From Skermanella pratensis (GTDB lineage Bacteria; Pseudomonadota; Alphaproteobacteria; Azospirillales; Azospirillaceae), in the NCBI RefSeq assembly GCF_008843145.1, contig NZ_CP030265.1, positions 1,037,001 through 1,101,000 on the forward strand: DNA of 64,000 nt. Direction: 5' to 3'. The translations under genes and the position numbers were made by a program. Below, in pieces: positions 30,607 to 38,479 of this stretch. Below the pieces are notes generated by a model. It saw only the letters and a list, made by a program, of their open reading frames with translations. It had not been told where the DNA came from and made no database searches. Positions within the stretch are counted from its first letter, which is position 1. Every line of letters starts with the position of its first letter.

Positions 30607-31953
30607 TCAGTCCGCCAGGTCGAAGCGCAGGGTGTAGTTGTCCAGCGTTCCGGGCAGCGGTGCGCCGGGGTCGATCCGCCCCGGCTCCTTCAGGCCGACC
30701 CGGCGGCCGTCCAGCAGGGCCGCCAGCATCGCGCTGCCCAGCATGGGAACCAGGTCGCGGGCGGGGCAGATCGCCGGACCGCCGCTGAAGGGGATCAGCG
30801 GCCAGCCGCCCTGCCGCACGCCGTCCATCCACAGGTCGGGGGTGAAACGGTCGGCGTAGGGCAGGTTCTCGTCGTCGCGGTGGAAGAAGGGGGCGAAGAT
30901 GAACACGCTGGTGTTTTTCGGCATGGTGCCGGTGTCCCACTGCGTCTCGCCGGTGGTCTCCCGCAAAACGGCCGGCGTCGTCGGCCACAGCCGCAGCGAC
31001 TCGAGGATGCAGGCGCGCAGGAACGGCAGGTCCCGGCGTCCTTCGGTTCCAGCATCCCCGATCTCCCGCCGCGCCCGGTCGGCCTGGTCCGGATGCGAGG
31101 CCAGCAGCGCCAGGGCCCTGAAGGTCGCCATGCCTCCGGGATCGAAGGCGAAGAACCAATGCGCCACCTGATGGGCCGGCGCCGTGTCCGCCGTCTGCGG
31201 CGTGGCGGCGATGACCGCGGCCAGGCTGCCGGGTTCGGCCCGCGCCAGATGTCCCTCCAGCCGTTGGTAGAAGCGGTCGCGGAGCCCCTTGCGCTGGGGC
31301 CGCAGGAACGCCCAGTTGCCCGCCGCGCGCAGCCGGGCCAGCATGTCGGTCAGGTCCTCGTCGTTCCGCGCCGCGTCGCCCAGCACCACCCGGCGGACCA
31401 CGTGGTGCCACGACGCGGTGAAGTCGTCCCAGGCCAGCACGCCGCGGGAGCGCGCCGTTTTCAGCAGGTCCTCCGCTTCCTCGCCGACGACCGCGACGAA
31501 CCGCTCGCCCATCCGGTGGACCGGACAGCCGCTGTCCAGCACCTGCTCGTTGAACCGGCGGCGGTCGGCCCGTTTCGGCCCGTGGGAGATCAGCGAGGCG
31601 TGCGGCTCCAGATGGGTCAGCGCGGCGCGCTTCTCCGCGCTGGCCGGGGCGAAGGGCTCGGGCGCGTTGTCGAGCACGCGGTGAACGTCGTCAGGCGACA
31701 GGATGATCGCCTGCGACCGGCCGGGAATGGCCAGCATCAGCGGCCCCGGACCGTACTTGGCCCGCAGCCGCTGCATCCGCCGGACCGCCCGCCGGTCCAG
31801 CCCCAGCCGCTCCGCCAGCCCGACCACCTTCGGCCTCCGGATGATGACTCCCTTCGAGATCGTCGGAAGGACGATTTCCGCGACGGCGGCCATGGTGTCC
31901 CGAAGGCTTGCCCTCGGCAGCGGGCCCGGCTTGGCGGCGATATCGGCGGACAT
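30607..31953 (-). CDS. Cytochrome P450
   Basis: About 448 residues from ATG 31953 with AGGGAA six bases upstream. The K-helix ExxR is ESLRLWPTTP and the haem loop is FSGGPAICPARDLV with the cysteine ligand. The residue two after Cys is Ala where Gly is more common. The I-helix segment WFFAFDPGGMATFRAL lacks the usual acid-Thr pair, so proton delivery may differ or the enzyme may catalyse an unusual reaction. No redox partner is adjacent. Substrate unknown. Confidence 0.88.
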   Translation of the reverse strand: MSADIAAKPGPLPRASLRDTMAAVAEIVLPTISKGVIIRRPKVVGLAERLGLDRRAVRRMQRLRAKYGPGPLMLAIPGRSQAIILSPDDVHRVLDNAPEPFAPASAEKRAALTHLEPHASLISHGPKRADRRRFNEQVLDSGCPVHRMGERFVAVVGEEAEDLLKTARSRGVLAWDDFTASWHHVVRRVVLGDAARNDEDLTDMLARLRAAGNWAFLRPQRKGLRDRFYQRLEGHLARAEPGSLAAVIAATPQTADTAPAHQVAHWFFAFDPGGMATFRALALLASHPDQADRARREIGDAGTEGRRDLPFLRACILESLRLWPTTPAVLRETTGETQWDTGTMPKNTSVFIFAPFFHRDDENLPYADRFTPDLWMDGVRQGGWPLIPFSGGPAICPARDLVPMLGSAMLAALLDGRRVGLKEPGRIDPGAPLPGTLDNYTLRFDLAD

Positions 31954-32075
31954 GGATTTCCCTCGTGCTGTACCCTGCTTTCCCAACCCTTCCTTATGCC
32001 TTGGGGCGGGGCATGGTTCCGTGGGGGTGCTGGGAAATCCGACCGCTTACCGCCGGTCATCGGTTCCGGCAACCC

Positions 32076-32297
32076 TCACGGGCGTCCGCTTCTCACAACT
32101 CCGTGGATCCGCTGCCGTTCGATGCCGAGATCGCGCAGCATCGCGTCGTCCATGGCCGAGAGGTGCTGTTCCAGCCGGCGGTTGGCCCGCTCCCGGGTCA
32201 GGCGCCGGAAGGCGGTGCTGATCTTCCGGGACAGATAAGCCAGGAACCGTCCGGCGTGGCCGGCTGCGGGCACCAGCGTCTGATGCGAGGTGAACAT
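32076..32297 (-). CDS. DUF1127 (YjiS-like) small protein
   Basis: 73 residues. The C-terminal half carries the DUF1127 pattern RRLEQHLSAMDDAMLRDLGIERQRIHGVV, a short basic helical motif common in alphaproteobacteria. Some DUF1127 proteins bind RNA and affect small-RNA or phosphate metabolism. The ATG is at 32297; it is separate from the P450 gene by 122 bases. Confidence 0.82.
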   Translation of the reverse strand: MFTSHQTLVPAAGHAGRFLAYLSRKISTAFRRLTRERANRRLEQHLSAMDDAMLRDLGIERQRIHGVVRSGRP

Positions 32298-32510
32298 ACG
32301 AGTCCCTCCGGTTTTATTAATCAGTCATTATCCATGAGCCCGCGGATCATGGGGTGCGAGGGTCCCGGCGACTGTGAACCCGCTTACACACACCCGTATT
32401 TTCTCCACTTCCTTGCCGGCATTCCGGTTCGGGTCCGCCGCTTAGACTTTGGTCTAACGCCGCACCCGGGGCAGCACCCTTGGCAGAACCGTTCCCGGGG
32501 AGGTAATTTT

Positions 32511-33932
32511 ATGCCAGCACGGGCGGCGCAGGCGGGGAGATCCGTTGGATCGCTCCCGCCACCCGTCCGCAGCCAGGGGAAAGGCGGAGAAATTCAAATG
32601 GCCAAGGGGCCTCGCACCGGCCGCGTCGGCGGTCGGACCTCGCGCGTGCCGGCTCGCAAGCACCTGGACGACCTGGTGAAGGCGGCACCTCTGCCGCCTC
32701 CCGCCGAGGTGGTGCCCCCGGTGCCGGTCCAGCCGTCGGGCGCCGTGGGCCGGGCCGCCATCGACGCGCGGTCCCCGCGCCTGCGCCGGGGCATGAGCCA
32801 CGCCCTCGACCCCCGCCAGGCCGCCCGCGACCTTTACGAGGCCGTCGGCCAGCCCGATATCGCCTTCGTCCTGGTGTTCTGCTCTCCCCAGTACGATCTG
32901 GAACAGCTCGGCCCAGCGCTGGCCGAGCTGTTCGGCGACACCCTGGTGATCGGCTGCACCACGGCGGGCGAGATCACGCCGGTCGGCTACATGACCGGCT
33001 CGATCACCGGGGTCAGCTTCCCGCGCAGCGATTTCTCCGCCGTGGCCGAGCGGATCGACGACCTGGAAGGGTTCGAGATAGCCCATGCCGATGCCCTGGT
33101 GCGCAGCCTGTCCGCCCGCCGCAATACCGCCCTGGAGAATGCCGCCGCCGACGACCGCGAGCCCGCCGCCGGCAAGAGCTTCGCCCTGCTGCTGATCGAC
33201 GGGCTGTCCGTCCGGGAGGAGCTGGTGGTCAGCTCGATCTACTCGGCGCTCGGCGACATCCCGCTGTTCGGCGGGTCGGCCGGGGACGACCTGAAGTTCA
33301 CCCGGACCTGGATCCTCCACGACGGCGGATTCCGCAGCAATGCCGCCGTCCTGGTGCTGGTCGACACGGTGCGCCGCTTCACCGTCTTCCGCACCGAGCA
33401 TTTCGTCAGCTCCGACCGCAAGATGGTGGTGACGGAGGCCGATCCGGCCCGCCGTATCGTGACGGAGATCAATGCCGAGCCCGCCGGGCGGGAGTATGCC
33501 CGGATGGTCGGGCTGGAAGGCGAGCCGCTGACCCCGATGATCTTCGCCGCGTATCCCGTCGTGGTGCGGGTCGGAGGCGAATACCATGTGCGATCGATCC
33601 AGAAGGTCAATGACGACGAGAGCCTCACCTTCTTCTGCGCCATCGACGAGGGCATCGTGCTGACCGTCGCGGAGGGCGTGGACCTCGTCCAGAACCTGGA
33701 GAGCCTGTTCAGCCGGCTGCACGAGGATGTCGGCGAGCCGGAACTGATCCTGGGCTGCGACTGTATCCTGCGCAGCCTGGAGATGGAGCAGAAGCAGATC
33801 AAGCACCTGGTTTCCAAGGTGCTCGCCCGCAACAACGTGATCGGGTTCTGCACCTACGGAGAGCAGTTCAACGCGATGCATGTCAACCAGACCTTCACCG
33901 GCGTCGCCATAGGTGCGCGATGCGAGTCCTGA
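32511..33932 (+). CDS. FIST-domain sensor protein (NosP-like)
   Basis: About 473 residues from ATG 32511, which has GGGGAGG six bases upstream; ATG 32598 (MAKGPRTG, with GGAG) is the alternative. After a variable basic N terminus the FIST_N domain (about 95-290: ARDLYEAVGQPDIAFVLVFCSP, TLVIGCTTAGEITPVGYM, IPLFGGSAGDDLKF) and FIST_C domain (about 300-460: PLTPMIFAAYPVVVRVGG, LGCDCILRSLEMEQ, VIGFCTYGEQFNAMHVNQTFTG) are clear in pieces. In Pseudomonas the FIST protein NosP is a haem nitric-oxide sensor that inhibits the adjacent kinase NahK. Here the gene overlaps a NahK-like kinase by 13 bases. Haem binding here is inference. Confidence 0.85.
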   Translation: MPARAAQAGRSVGSLPPPVRSQGKGGEIQMAKGPRTGRVGGRTSRVPARKHLDDLVKAAPLPPPAEVVPPVPVQPSGAVGRAAIDARSPRLRRGMSHALDPRQAARDLYEAVGQPDIAFVLVFCSPQYDLEQLGPALAELFGDTLVIGCTTAGEITPVGYMTGSITGVSFPRSDFSAVAERIDDLEGFEIAHADALVRSLSARRNTALENAAADDREPAAGKSFALLLIDGLSVREELVVSSIYSALGDIPLFGGSAGDDLKFTRTWILHDGGFRSNAAVLVLVDTVRRFTVFRTEHFVSSDRKMVVTEADPARRIVTEINAEPAGREYARMVGLEGEPLTPMIFAAYPVVVRVGGEYHVRSIQKVNDDESLTFFCAIDEGIVLTVAEGVDLVQNLESLFSRLHEDVGEPELILGCDCILRSLEMEQKQIKHLVSKVLARNNVIGFCTYGEQFNAMHVNQTFTGVAIGARCES

Positions 33933-36583
33933 CCCTCCCGTCCCCGGCCTCCGAGCCGGGGCAGACGCCGGAACAGCAGCGCATCGCCGAGCTGGAACGC
34001 GAGAACCGGAAGCTGCGCCGCATCAACAAGGTCCTGATGGACCGGGTCGAGCGCAGCATGGATTTCCAGGGCAGCGCCTTCTCGCTGTTCCAGACCGCCA
34101 TCGTGCTGGAGACCAAGGTCCGCGAGCGCACGCTGGAGCTGGAGCGGACGCTCCGCGAGCTGGAGCGCTCCAACCGCGACCTCGCCCGCGCCAAGGAGAT
34201 GGCGGAGACGGTGCAGGCCCGGCTGGCCGAGGCGATCGAGTCGGTCAACGAGGGCTTCGCCCTGTTCGACGGCGACGACCGGCTGGTCATGTGCAACAGC
34301 AAGTACCTGGCCTTCTGGCCGGCCTTCGACGGCCGGATCCTGCCCGGCATCACGTTCGACGAGATCGCCCGGCTGGCGGTGGAGACCCGGTCGGTGCAGG
34401 ACGCCCGGGACGGCGGTCAGGGCTGGTTCCACCAGCGCATGGTACAGCACCGCAACCCCCAGGGTCCCTATGTCCACGCGCTGGCCGACGGCCGCTGGAT
34501 GCAGGTCAACGAGCGGCGCACCCGCGACGGCGGCGTGGTCGGCGTCTATACCGACATCACCGACCTGAAGCGCGACGAGACCCGCCGGAGAGAGCAGGAG
34601 CTGGCGGAGAAGACGGTGCTGCTCCAGGCCACCCTGGACAACATCGCCCAGGGCGTCGCGGTCTATGACAAGGACCTGAACCTGGTCGCCTGGAACGACA
34701 ATTTCGCCCATTTGCTCGACCTGCCGCCCGATGTGGTGCGGCACGGCGCGACATACCAGGACTTCGTCCGGCACAACACCGGTCTCGGCTGGGCGGGTCT
34801 CAGCGGCATGGCGATGTCCTACCAGGACCTGGCGGAACGGCCCCTGGCGCTGGAGGAGGAATGGCAGGGCAGGGTGCTCGACATCCGGCGCACGGTCATG
34901 CCCGGCGGCGGCTTCGTCAACACCTACACCGACATCACCGCGCGCAAGCGGAACGAGGAGGCTCTGCGCGACAGCGAGCGGCGCATCCGCACCATCACCG
35001 ACGCGATGCCGGCCCTGATCGCCTATGTGGACAGCGACCAGCGCTTCCGCTTCGTCAACAAGCCCTACGAGGACTGGTTCAACCGCCCGCGGGAGGAGAT
35101 CGACGGCCAGCCCATGTGGGTGGCGCTGGGCCGGGCCCATTACGAGCAGCGCCGGCCCAACGTGCTGGCGGCGCTGGCCGGGCAGGAAGTCACCTTCGAG
35201 ATGGAGCTTCCGGCCGAGAACGGCGCCGTCCGCTACGCGCTCGCCACATACATCCCCCATTTCGGCGAGAACGGCGAGGTCGTGGGCTATTTCGCCCTGA
35301 TCCAGGACATTACCGAGCGCCGCATGGTCGCCGAGGCGCTGAAGGAGTCGAAGGAAAGCCTGGAGCGCCGCGTGGACGAGCGCACCGCCGCCCTGATGGC
35401 GCTCAACGGCAAGCTCCACCAGGAGATCGCCGAGCGCAAGCAGATCGAGGAGGCGCTTCGGGTCGCCAAGGCCGACGCCGAGCAGGCCAACCTGTCCAAG
35501 ACCAAGTTCCTGGCGGCGGCCAGCCACGACCTGCTGCAACCCCTCAACGCCGCCCGCCTGTTCGTCTCGGCGCTCAGCGACCTGGAGCAGACGCCCCAGA
35601 ACGCCTTGCTGATCGACAATACCGACGTGGCGCTGGCGGCGGTCGAGGACCTGCTGGGAGCCCTGCTCGACATCAGCAAGCTGGACGCCGGCGTCGTCCA
35701 GGCGGAGCCCAGCGCCTTCCCGATCGAATCCCTGCTGGGCGCCATGGCGACCGAATACGTGGCCCAGGCGAAGGAGCGCAACCTGGAGTTCTGCGTCGTG
35801 TCGAGCAGCGCCGTCGTCCACAGCGACATCCGGCTGCTCCGCCGCATCCTCCAGAACTTCCTCAGCAACGCCATGCGCTACACCCGCACCGGCCGCGTGC
35901 TGCTTGGCTGCCGGCAGGTTTCGGGCCGCCTGCGCATAGAGGTCTGGGACACGGGGCCGGGCATCCCCGAGGACAAGCTGGCCGAGATCTTCGAGGAGTT
36001 CCGCCGCCTGGGCAACGACCAGAACGCCCGCGACCGCGGCATGGGCCTGGGGCTCGCGATCGTCGAGCGTGTCGCCCGAATGCTCGACCACCGCATCGGC
36101 GTCCGCTCGGTTCCCGGCCGGGGATCGGTCTTCTCGGTGACGGTGCCGCTCGGCGAGCGCGGCCGCACCGCCCGCCCGCCCCAACCGGCCCCCGCCGCCG
36201 TGACCAACCGGCTCGCCGGTTCCCTGGTGCTGGTGATCGACAACGAGCGCAGCATCCTGTCCGGCATGACCGCCCTGCTGGAGGGCTGGCGCTGCACGGT
36301 CGTGACCGCCACGACGGGGTGCGAGGCCATCGGCATCCTGGACGGGATGGAGCGCGCGCCGGACATCGCCATCGCCGACTACCACCTGGAGGACGGCGCC
36401 ACCGGCGTCGCAGAACTCCAGCGCGTCGCCCGCCACTGCGGCAACCCCATCCCCAGCCTGATCATCACCGCCAATCGCCTGCCCGAGGTCCAGGAAGAGG
36501 TCAACGCCAGCGGCTTCCAACTCCTCAACAAGCCGGTGAAGCCGGCACAGCTGCGGTCCCTGATGACGAGCATGCTGAGCTGA
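33920..36583 (+). CDS. PAS-domain hybrid histidine kinase (NahK/ErcS-like)
   Basis: 887 residues, soluble. Order: N-terminal coiled coil (about 15-110); three PAS domains (about 105-220, 235-355, 365-490, e.g. LAEAIESVNEGFALFDGDDR and LDNIAQGVAVYDKDLNLVAWN); a second coiled coil; a HisKA box (KTKFLAAASHDLLQPLNAAR); a HATPase domain (ILQNFLSNAMRYT, WDTGPGIPEDKLAEIFEEF, GMGLGLAIVERVA); and a receiver domain (about 765-887, with VLVIDNERSI and phospho-acceptor Asp in IADYHLEDG). The architecture and the overlap with a FIST gene match the NosP-NahK pair controlling biofilm through a downstream phosphotransfer protein. Confidence 0.9.
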   Translation: MRVLTLPSPASEPGQTPEQQRIAELERENRKLRRINKVLMDRVERSMDFQGSAFSLFQTAIVLETKVRERTLELERTLRELERSNRDLARAKEMAETVQARLAEAIESVNEGFALFDGDDRLVMCNSKYLAFWPAFDGRILPGITFDEIARLAVETRSVQDARDGGQGWFHQRMVQHRNPQGPYVHALADGRWMQVNERRTRDGGVVGVYTDITDLKRDETRRREQELAEKTVLLQATLDNIAQGVAVYDKDLNLVAWNDNFAHLLDLPPDVVRHGATYQDFVRHNTGLGWAGLSGMAMSYQDLAERPLALEEEWQGRVLDIRRTVMPGGGFVNTYTDITARKRNEEALRDSERRIRTITDAMPALIAYVDSDQRFRFVNKPYEDWFNRPREEIDGQPMWVALGRAHYEQRRPNVLAALAGQEVTFEMELPAENGAVRYALATYIPHFGENGEVVGYFALIQDITERRMVAEALKESKESLERRVDERTAALMALNGKLHQEIAERKQIEEALRVAKADAEQANLSKTKFLAAASHDLLQPLNAARLFVSALSDLEQTPQNALLIDNTDVALAAVEDLLGALLDISKLDAGVVQAEPSAFPIESLLGAMATEYVAQAKERNLEFCVVSSSAVVHSDIRLLRRILQNFLSNAMRYTRTGRVLLGCRQVSGRLRIEVWDTGPGIPEDKLAEIFEEFRRLGNDQNARDRGMGLGLAIVERVARMLDHRIGVRSVPGRGSVFSVTVPLGERGRTARPPQPAPAAVTNRLAGSLVLVIDNERSILSGMTALLEGWRCTVVTATTGCEAIGILDGMERAPDIAIADYHLEDGATGVAELQRVARHCGNPIPSLIITANRLPEVQEEVNASGFQLLNKPVKPAQLRSLMTSMLS

Positions 36584-36668
36584 GGGGGAGAGCGGAACCG
36601 TCCCGGACCGGCCGCGAAGCCGTTCTCGCCGGACCGGATCAGCCATCGTTCCGCCCGGCTCGCCGTAG

Positions 36669-36691
36669 GTCGGCCTCGGCCGAAGGCCGAC
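36669..36691. terminator. Hairpin between the hybrid kinase and DUF4062-TPR genes
   Basis: GTCGGCCT (36669-36676), loop CGGCCGA, AGGCCGAC (36684-36691), between convergent genes. Stem of 8 bp, no T-tract; a possible shared stop. Confidence 0.45.
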
Positions 36692-36794
36692 GCCGACACC
36701 GCGGCCGGAGCGTTGGAGCGGGACATCGACGTTCGGCCCTGGCGGGCGAAAAGCGGTCCATGGAGCTGGCGGGTCCGGCCTGACTGGACACCCT

Positions 36795-37963
36795 TTATTT
36801 GGCTGCCATTCCCCTGAGGGAATCCCTGAAACGCCGAACATCATCAGCGATCTCCCGCAGAGCCGGTTCAGCCGCGGAGCCGAAGCGGGCGAGGAGATCG
36901 TCGTAGGCGGCGAGTGCGTCCTTGCTGCGTCCGAGTTGGCCGAGGGTGAAGCCCTTGTTATAGAGCGCCAGGGCGACCGGTTCGCGCAGCGCCGGCTCGG
37001 CCGCGGAACCGAAGCGGGCGAGGAGATCGTTGTAGACGGTGAGTTCGTCCTGGCCGCGTCCGAGTTTGCCGAGGGTGACACCCTTGCCGAAGAGAGCTCC
37101 TGCAACTTGGGCGAGGTGATCCGGATGCTGCGATGTTCCCGGTCTGTCAGCGACTTCCGTAAAGGCGCCCATCGCCTCGTCCAGCTTTCCCAAATGGATT
37201 TGACATATCCCCCAATGGTTCTTTGCCTCGGCCCATTCCTGGTCGGAACTGGATGCATCAATCGCTTTTTCGTTGCAGAACAATGCTCTCGCGTAATCGG
37301 GAGTGCCTGCGCTCATGAGGCTCTTTGCCTCGTTGATCCAATAGTCGAATGTGGGCTCGACGGTGGGGAACGACCCGCGCTAAAAATTGACGACGCCGTT
37401 TCAGTGACTGGGTCGAGCATCGAAGATCCGCGTGCCGTCTTGTGATGATCCCGAAGCCAGCTTGCCAGATGGACTTCGAGAGCATCAATGAAGTCAGCGC
37501 TTTGGCTGTACTGCCGAAACAGGTATCGTTTGTCGTCTTCGATCCACCTCTTGAAGTCCAGAACCGCCTTCAACTGTGGCCCCGGATCGTTCCGCCGGCT
37601 TTGGTCCACGTCCTTGAAGAAGAGCGCAATGTTGTAGATCTTGGCAGCCCGGTACAGCTCCTCCGCAAGCGCGAATTCCTCCTCGGTGCCCGAGCTGAAG
37701 GTCGGCCCGGTTGGCGATCCCCAGCGGTCATGAAGCACGAACACGGCGTAGTCGCACTGTTTGAGGTCCTCGTTGATCAATTCCTGCGGGCGCCCGACGC
37801 CGGCGGTCGTATCTTCCCATCCGACGGGATGGAACATGACGTCATGAGGTCCGGCATGCACGATCGAATACCGGTCGAGCAATTGTTTAAAGCTCTTGCG
37901 CTCCTCTTCCAATCCACCGGGCGACCCGATGAAGACGCGGTACTGGGTGATCGATCTTGGCAC
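36795..37963 (-). CDS. DUF4062-TPR protein, frame broken in the middle
   Basis: About 390 residues when joined, from GTG 37963. Residues 1-165 are a DUF4062 domain (YRVFIGSPGGLEEERKSFKQ, YAVFVLHDRWGSPTG, EEEFALAEELY). The first frame runs on to TASSIFSAGRS and then degenerates. The other frame, read upstream of the internal ATG at 37316, gives VEPTFDYWINEAKSLMSAG and continues into TPR repeats with two near-identical copies of DLLARFGSAAEPALRE. One extra C (plus-strand G run 37365-37368) joins them as GRSPTVEPTFDYW. DUF4062 often occurs with TPR or NTPase modules in immunity-like proteins. GC is clearly lower than in flanking genes. Function unknown. Confidence 0.75.
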
Positions 37964-38196
37964 CGCGCTATCCTTGCCCTATGCCGGTATTCACTTCGTC
38001 GTGGGTTTTCCGTTGACGGCCGTGGGCCAGCAGGATAGCCAAGAAGGATCGCAGGTGGAACAGCGATCTACCCCTTAAGATATGGGAAGCCGAGGGGCGG
38101 CTGGACCGACTGCCCCAGGACCGTCCCATGCCATTCTTTCAGCGGGGCAGGAGAGGATCTCCCGGGGCGTGCATCCGGGGATACGTTGCGTCGATC
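37964..38196. other. Non-coding stretch upstream of the DUF4062-TPR gene
   Basis: About 230 bases without a credible gene. It carries the minus-strand promoter region of the DUF4062-TPR gene and ends where the receiver-domain relic begins. I see no clear repeat or hairpin. Confidence 0.4.
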
Positions 38197-38285
38197 ACCG
38201 CCAACCGCCAACCGCCTGCCCGAAGTCCAGAAGGGAGGTCGACGCCAGCGGCTTTCAACTCCTCGGCAAGCCGGTCACCCCGTCC
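38197..38285 (+). pseudogene. Relic of a receiver-domain 3' end (paralogue of the hybrid kinase)
   Basis: About 90 bases align with the last part of the hybrid kinase gene (36465-36545). Both read GCCTGCCCGA, then a GTCCAG stretch, then GACGCCAGCGGCTTT/AACGCCAGCGGCTTC and CAACTCCTC-AAGCCGGT. The implied protein ITANRLPEVQ...ASGFQLLGKPV matches the kinase receiver C terminus with substitutions typical of a paralogue (LLGKPVTP versus LLNKPVKP). A 7-base tandem duplication (ACCGCCA) and a one-base insertion destroy the frame, and no start region remains. Confidence 0.65.
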
Positions 38286-38445
38286 CGTCGTCCGGCATCA
38301 TCCCCGTCCGCAGATACTCGTATGCCCGCCACCGCTCGTCGTGCGGCATCCGGGCGCGGCGCAGCGGTTCGGCTTCGACGAACAGCATGCGGCGGCGGAG
38401 GCCAGGGGGCTTTCGACCAGCAGGATCGGCTTCTCCCAGCTCCAT
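38275..38445 (-). CDS. Small ORF downstream of the chemoreceptor gene
   Basis: 56 residues: MELGEADPAGRKPPGLRRRM, then LFVEAEPLRRARMPHDERWR, then AYEYLRTGMMPDDGTG. It starts at ATG 38445 with a strong CCGGAGGATCC ribosome site seven to eight bases upstream and lies 34 bases after the chemoreceptor stop, on the same strand. The good ribosome site and spacing argue for a real gene. I recognise no family. Its 3' end overlaps the receiver-domain relic, so the C terminus may be recent. Confidence 0.55.
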   Translation of the reverse strand: MELGEADPAGRKPPGLRRRMLFVEAEPLRRARMPHDERWRAYEYLRTGMMPDDGTG

Positions 38446-38479
38446 CAAGGATCCTCCGGATGGATCCGGGCCGGGAGGC

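Noticed and set aside
33854-37261. 1135-residue open frame on the minus strand opposite the hybrid kinase
   Set aside because: It is a shadow of the high-GC kinase gene. Its composition (Asp, Gly, Val, His runs) is typical of antisense frames and it has no domain pattern.
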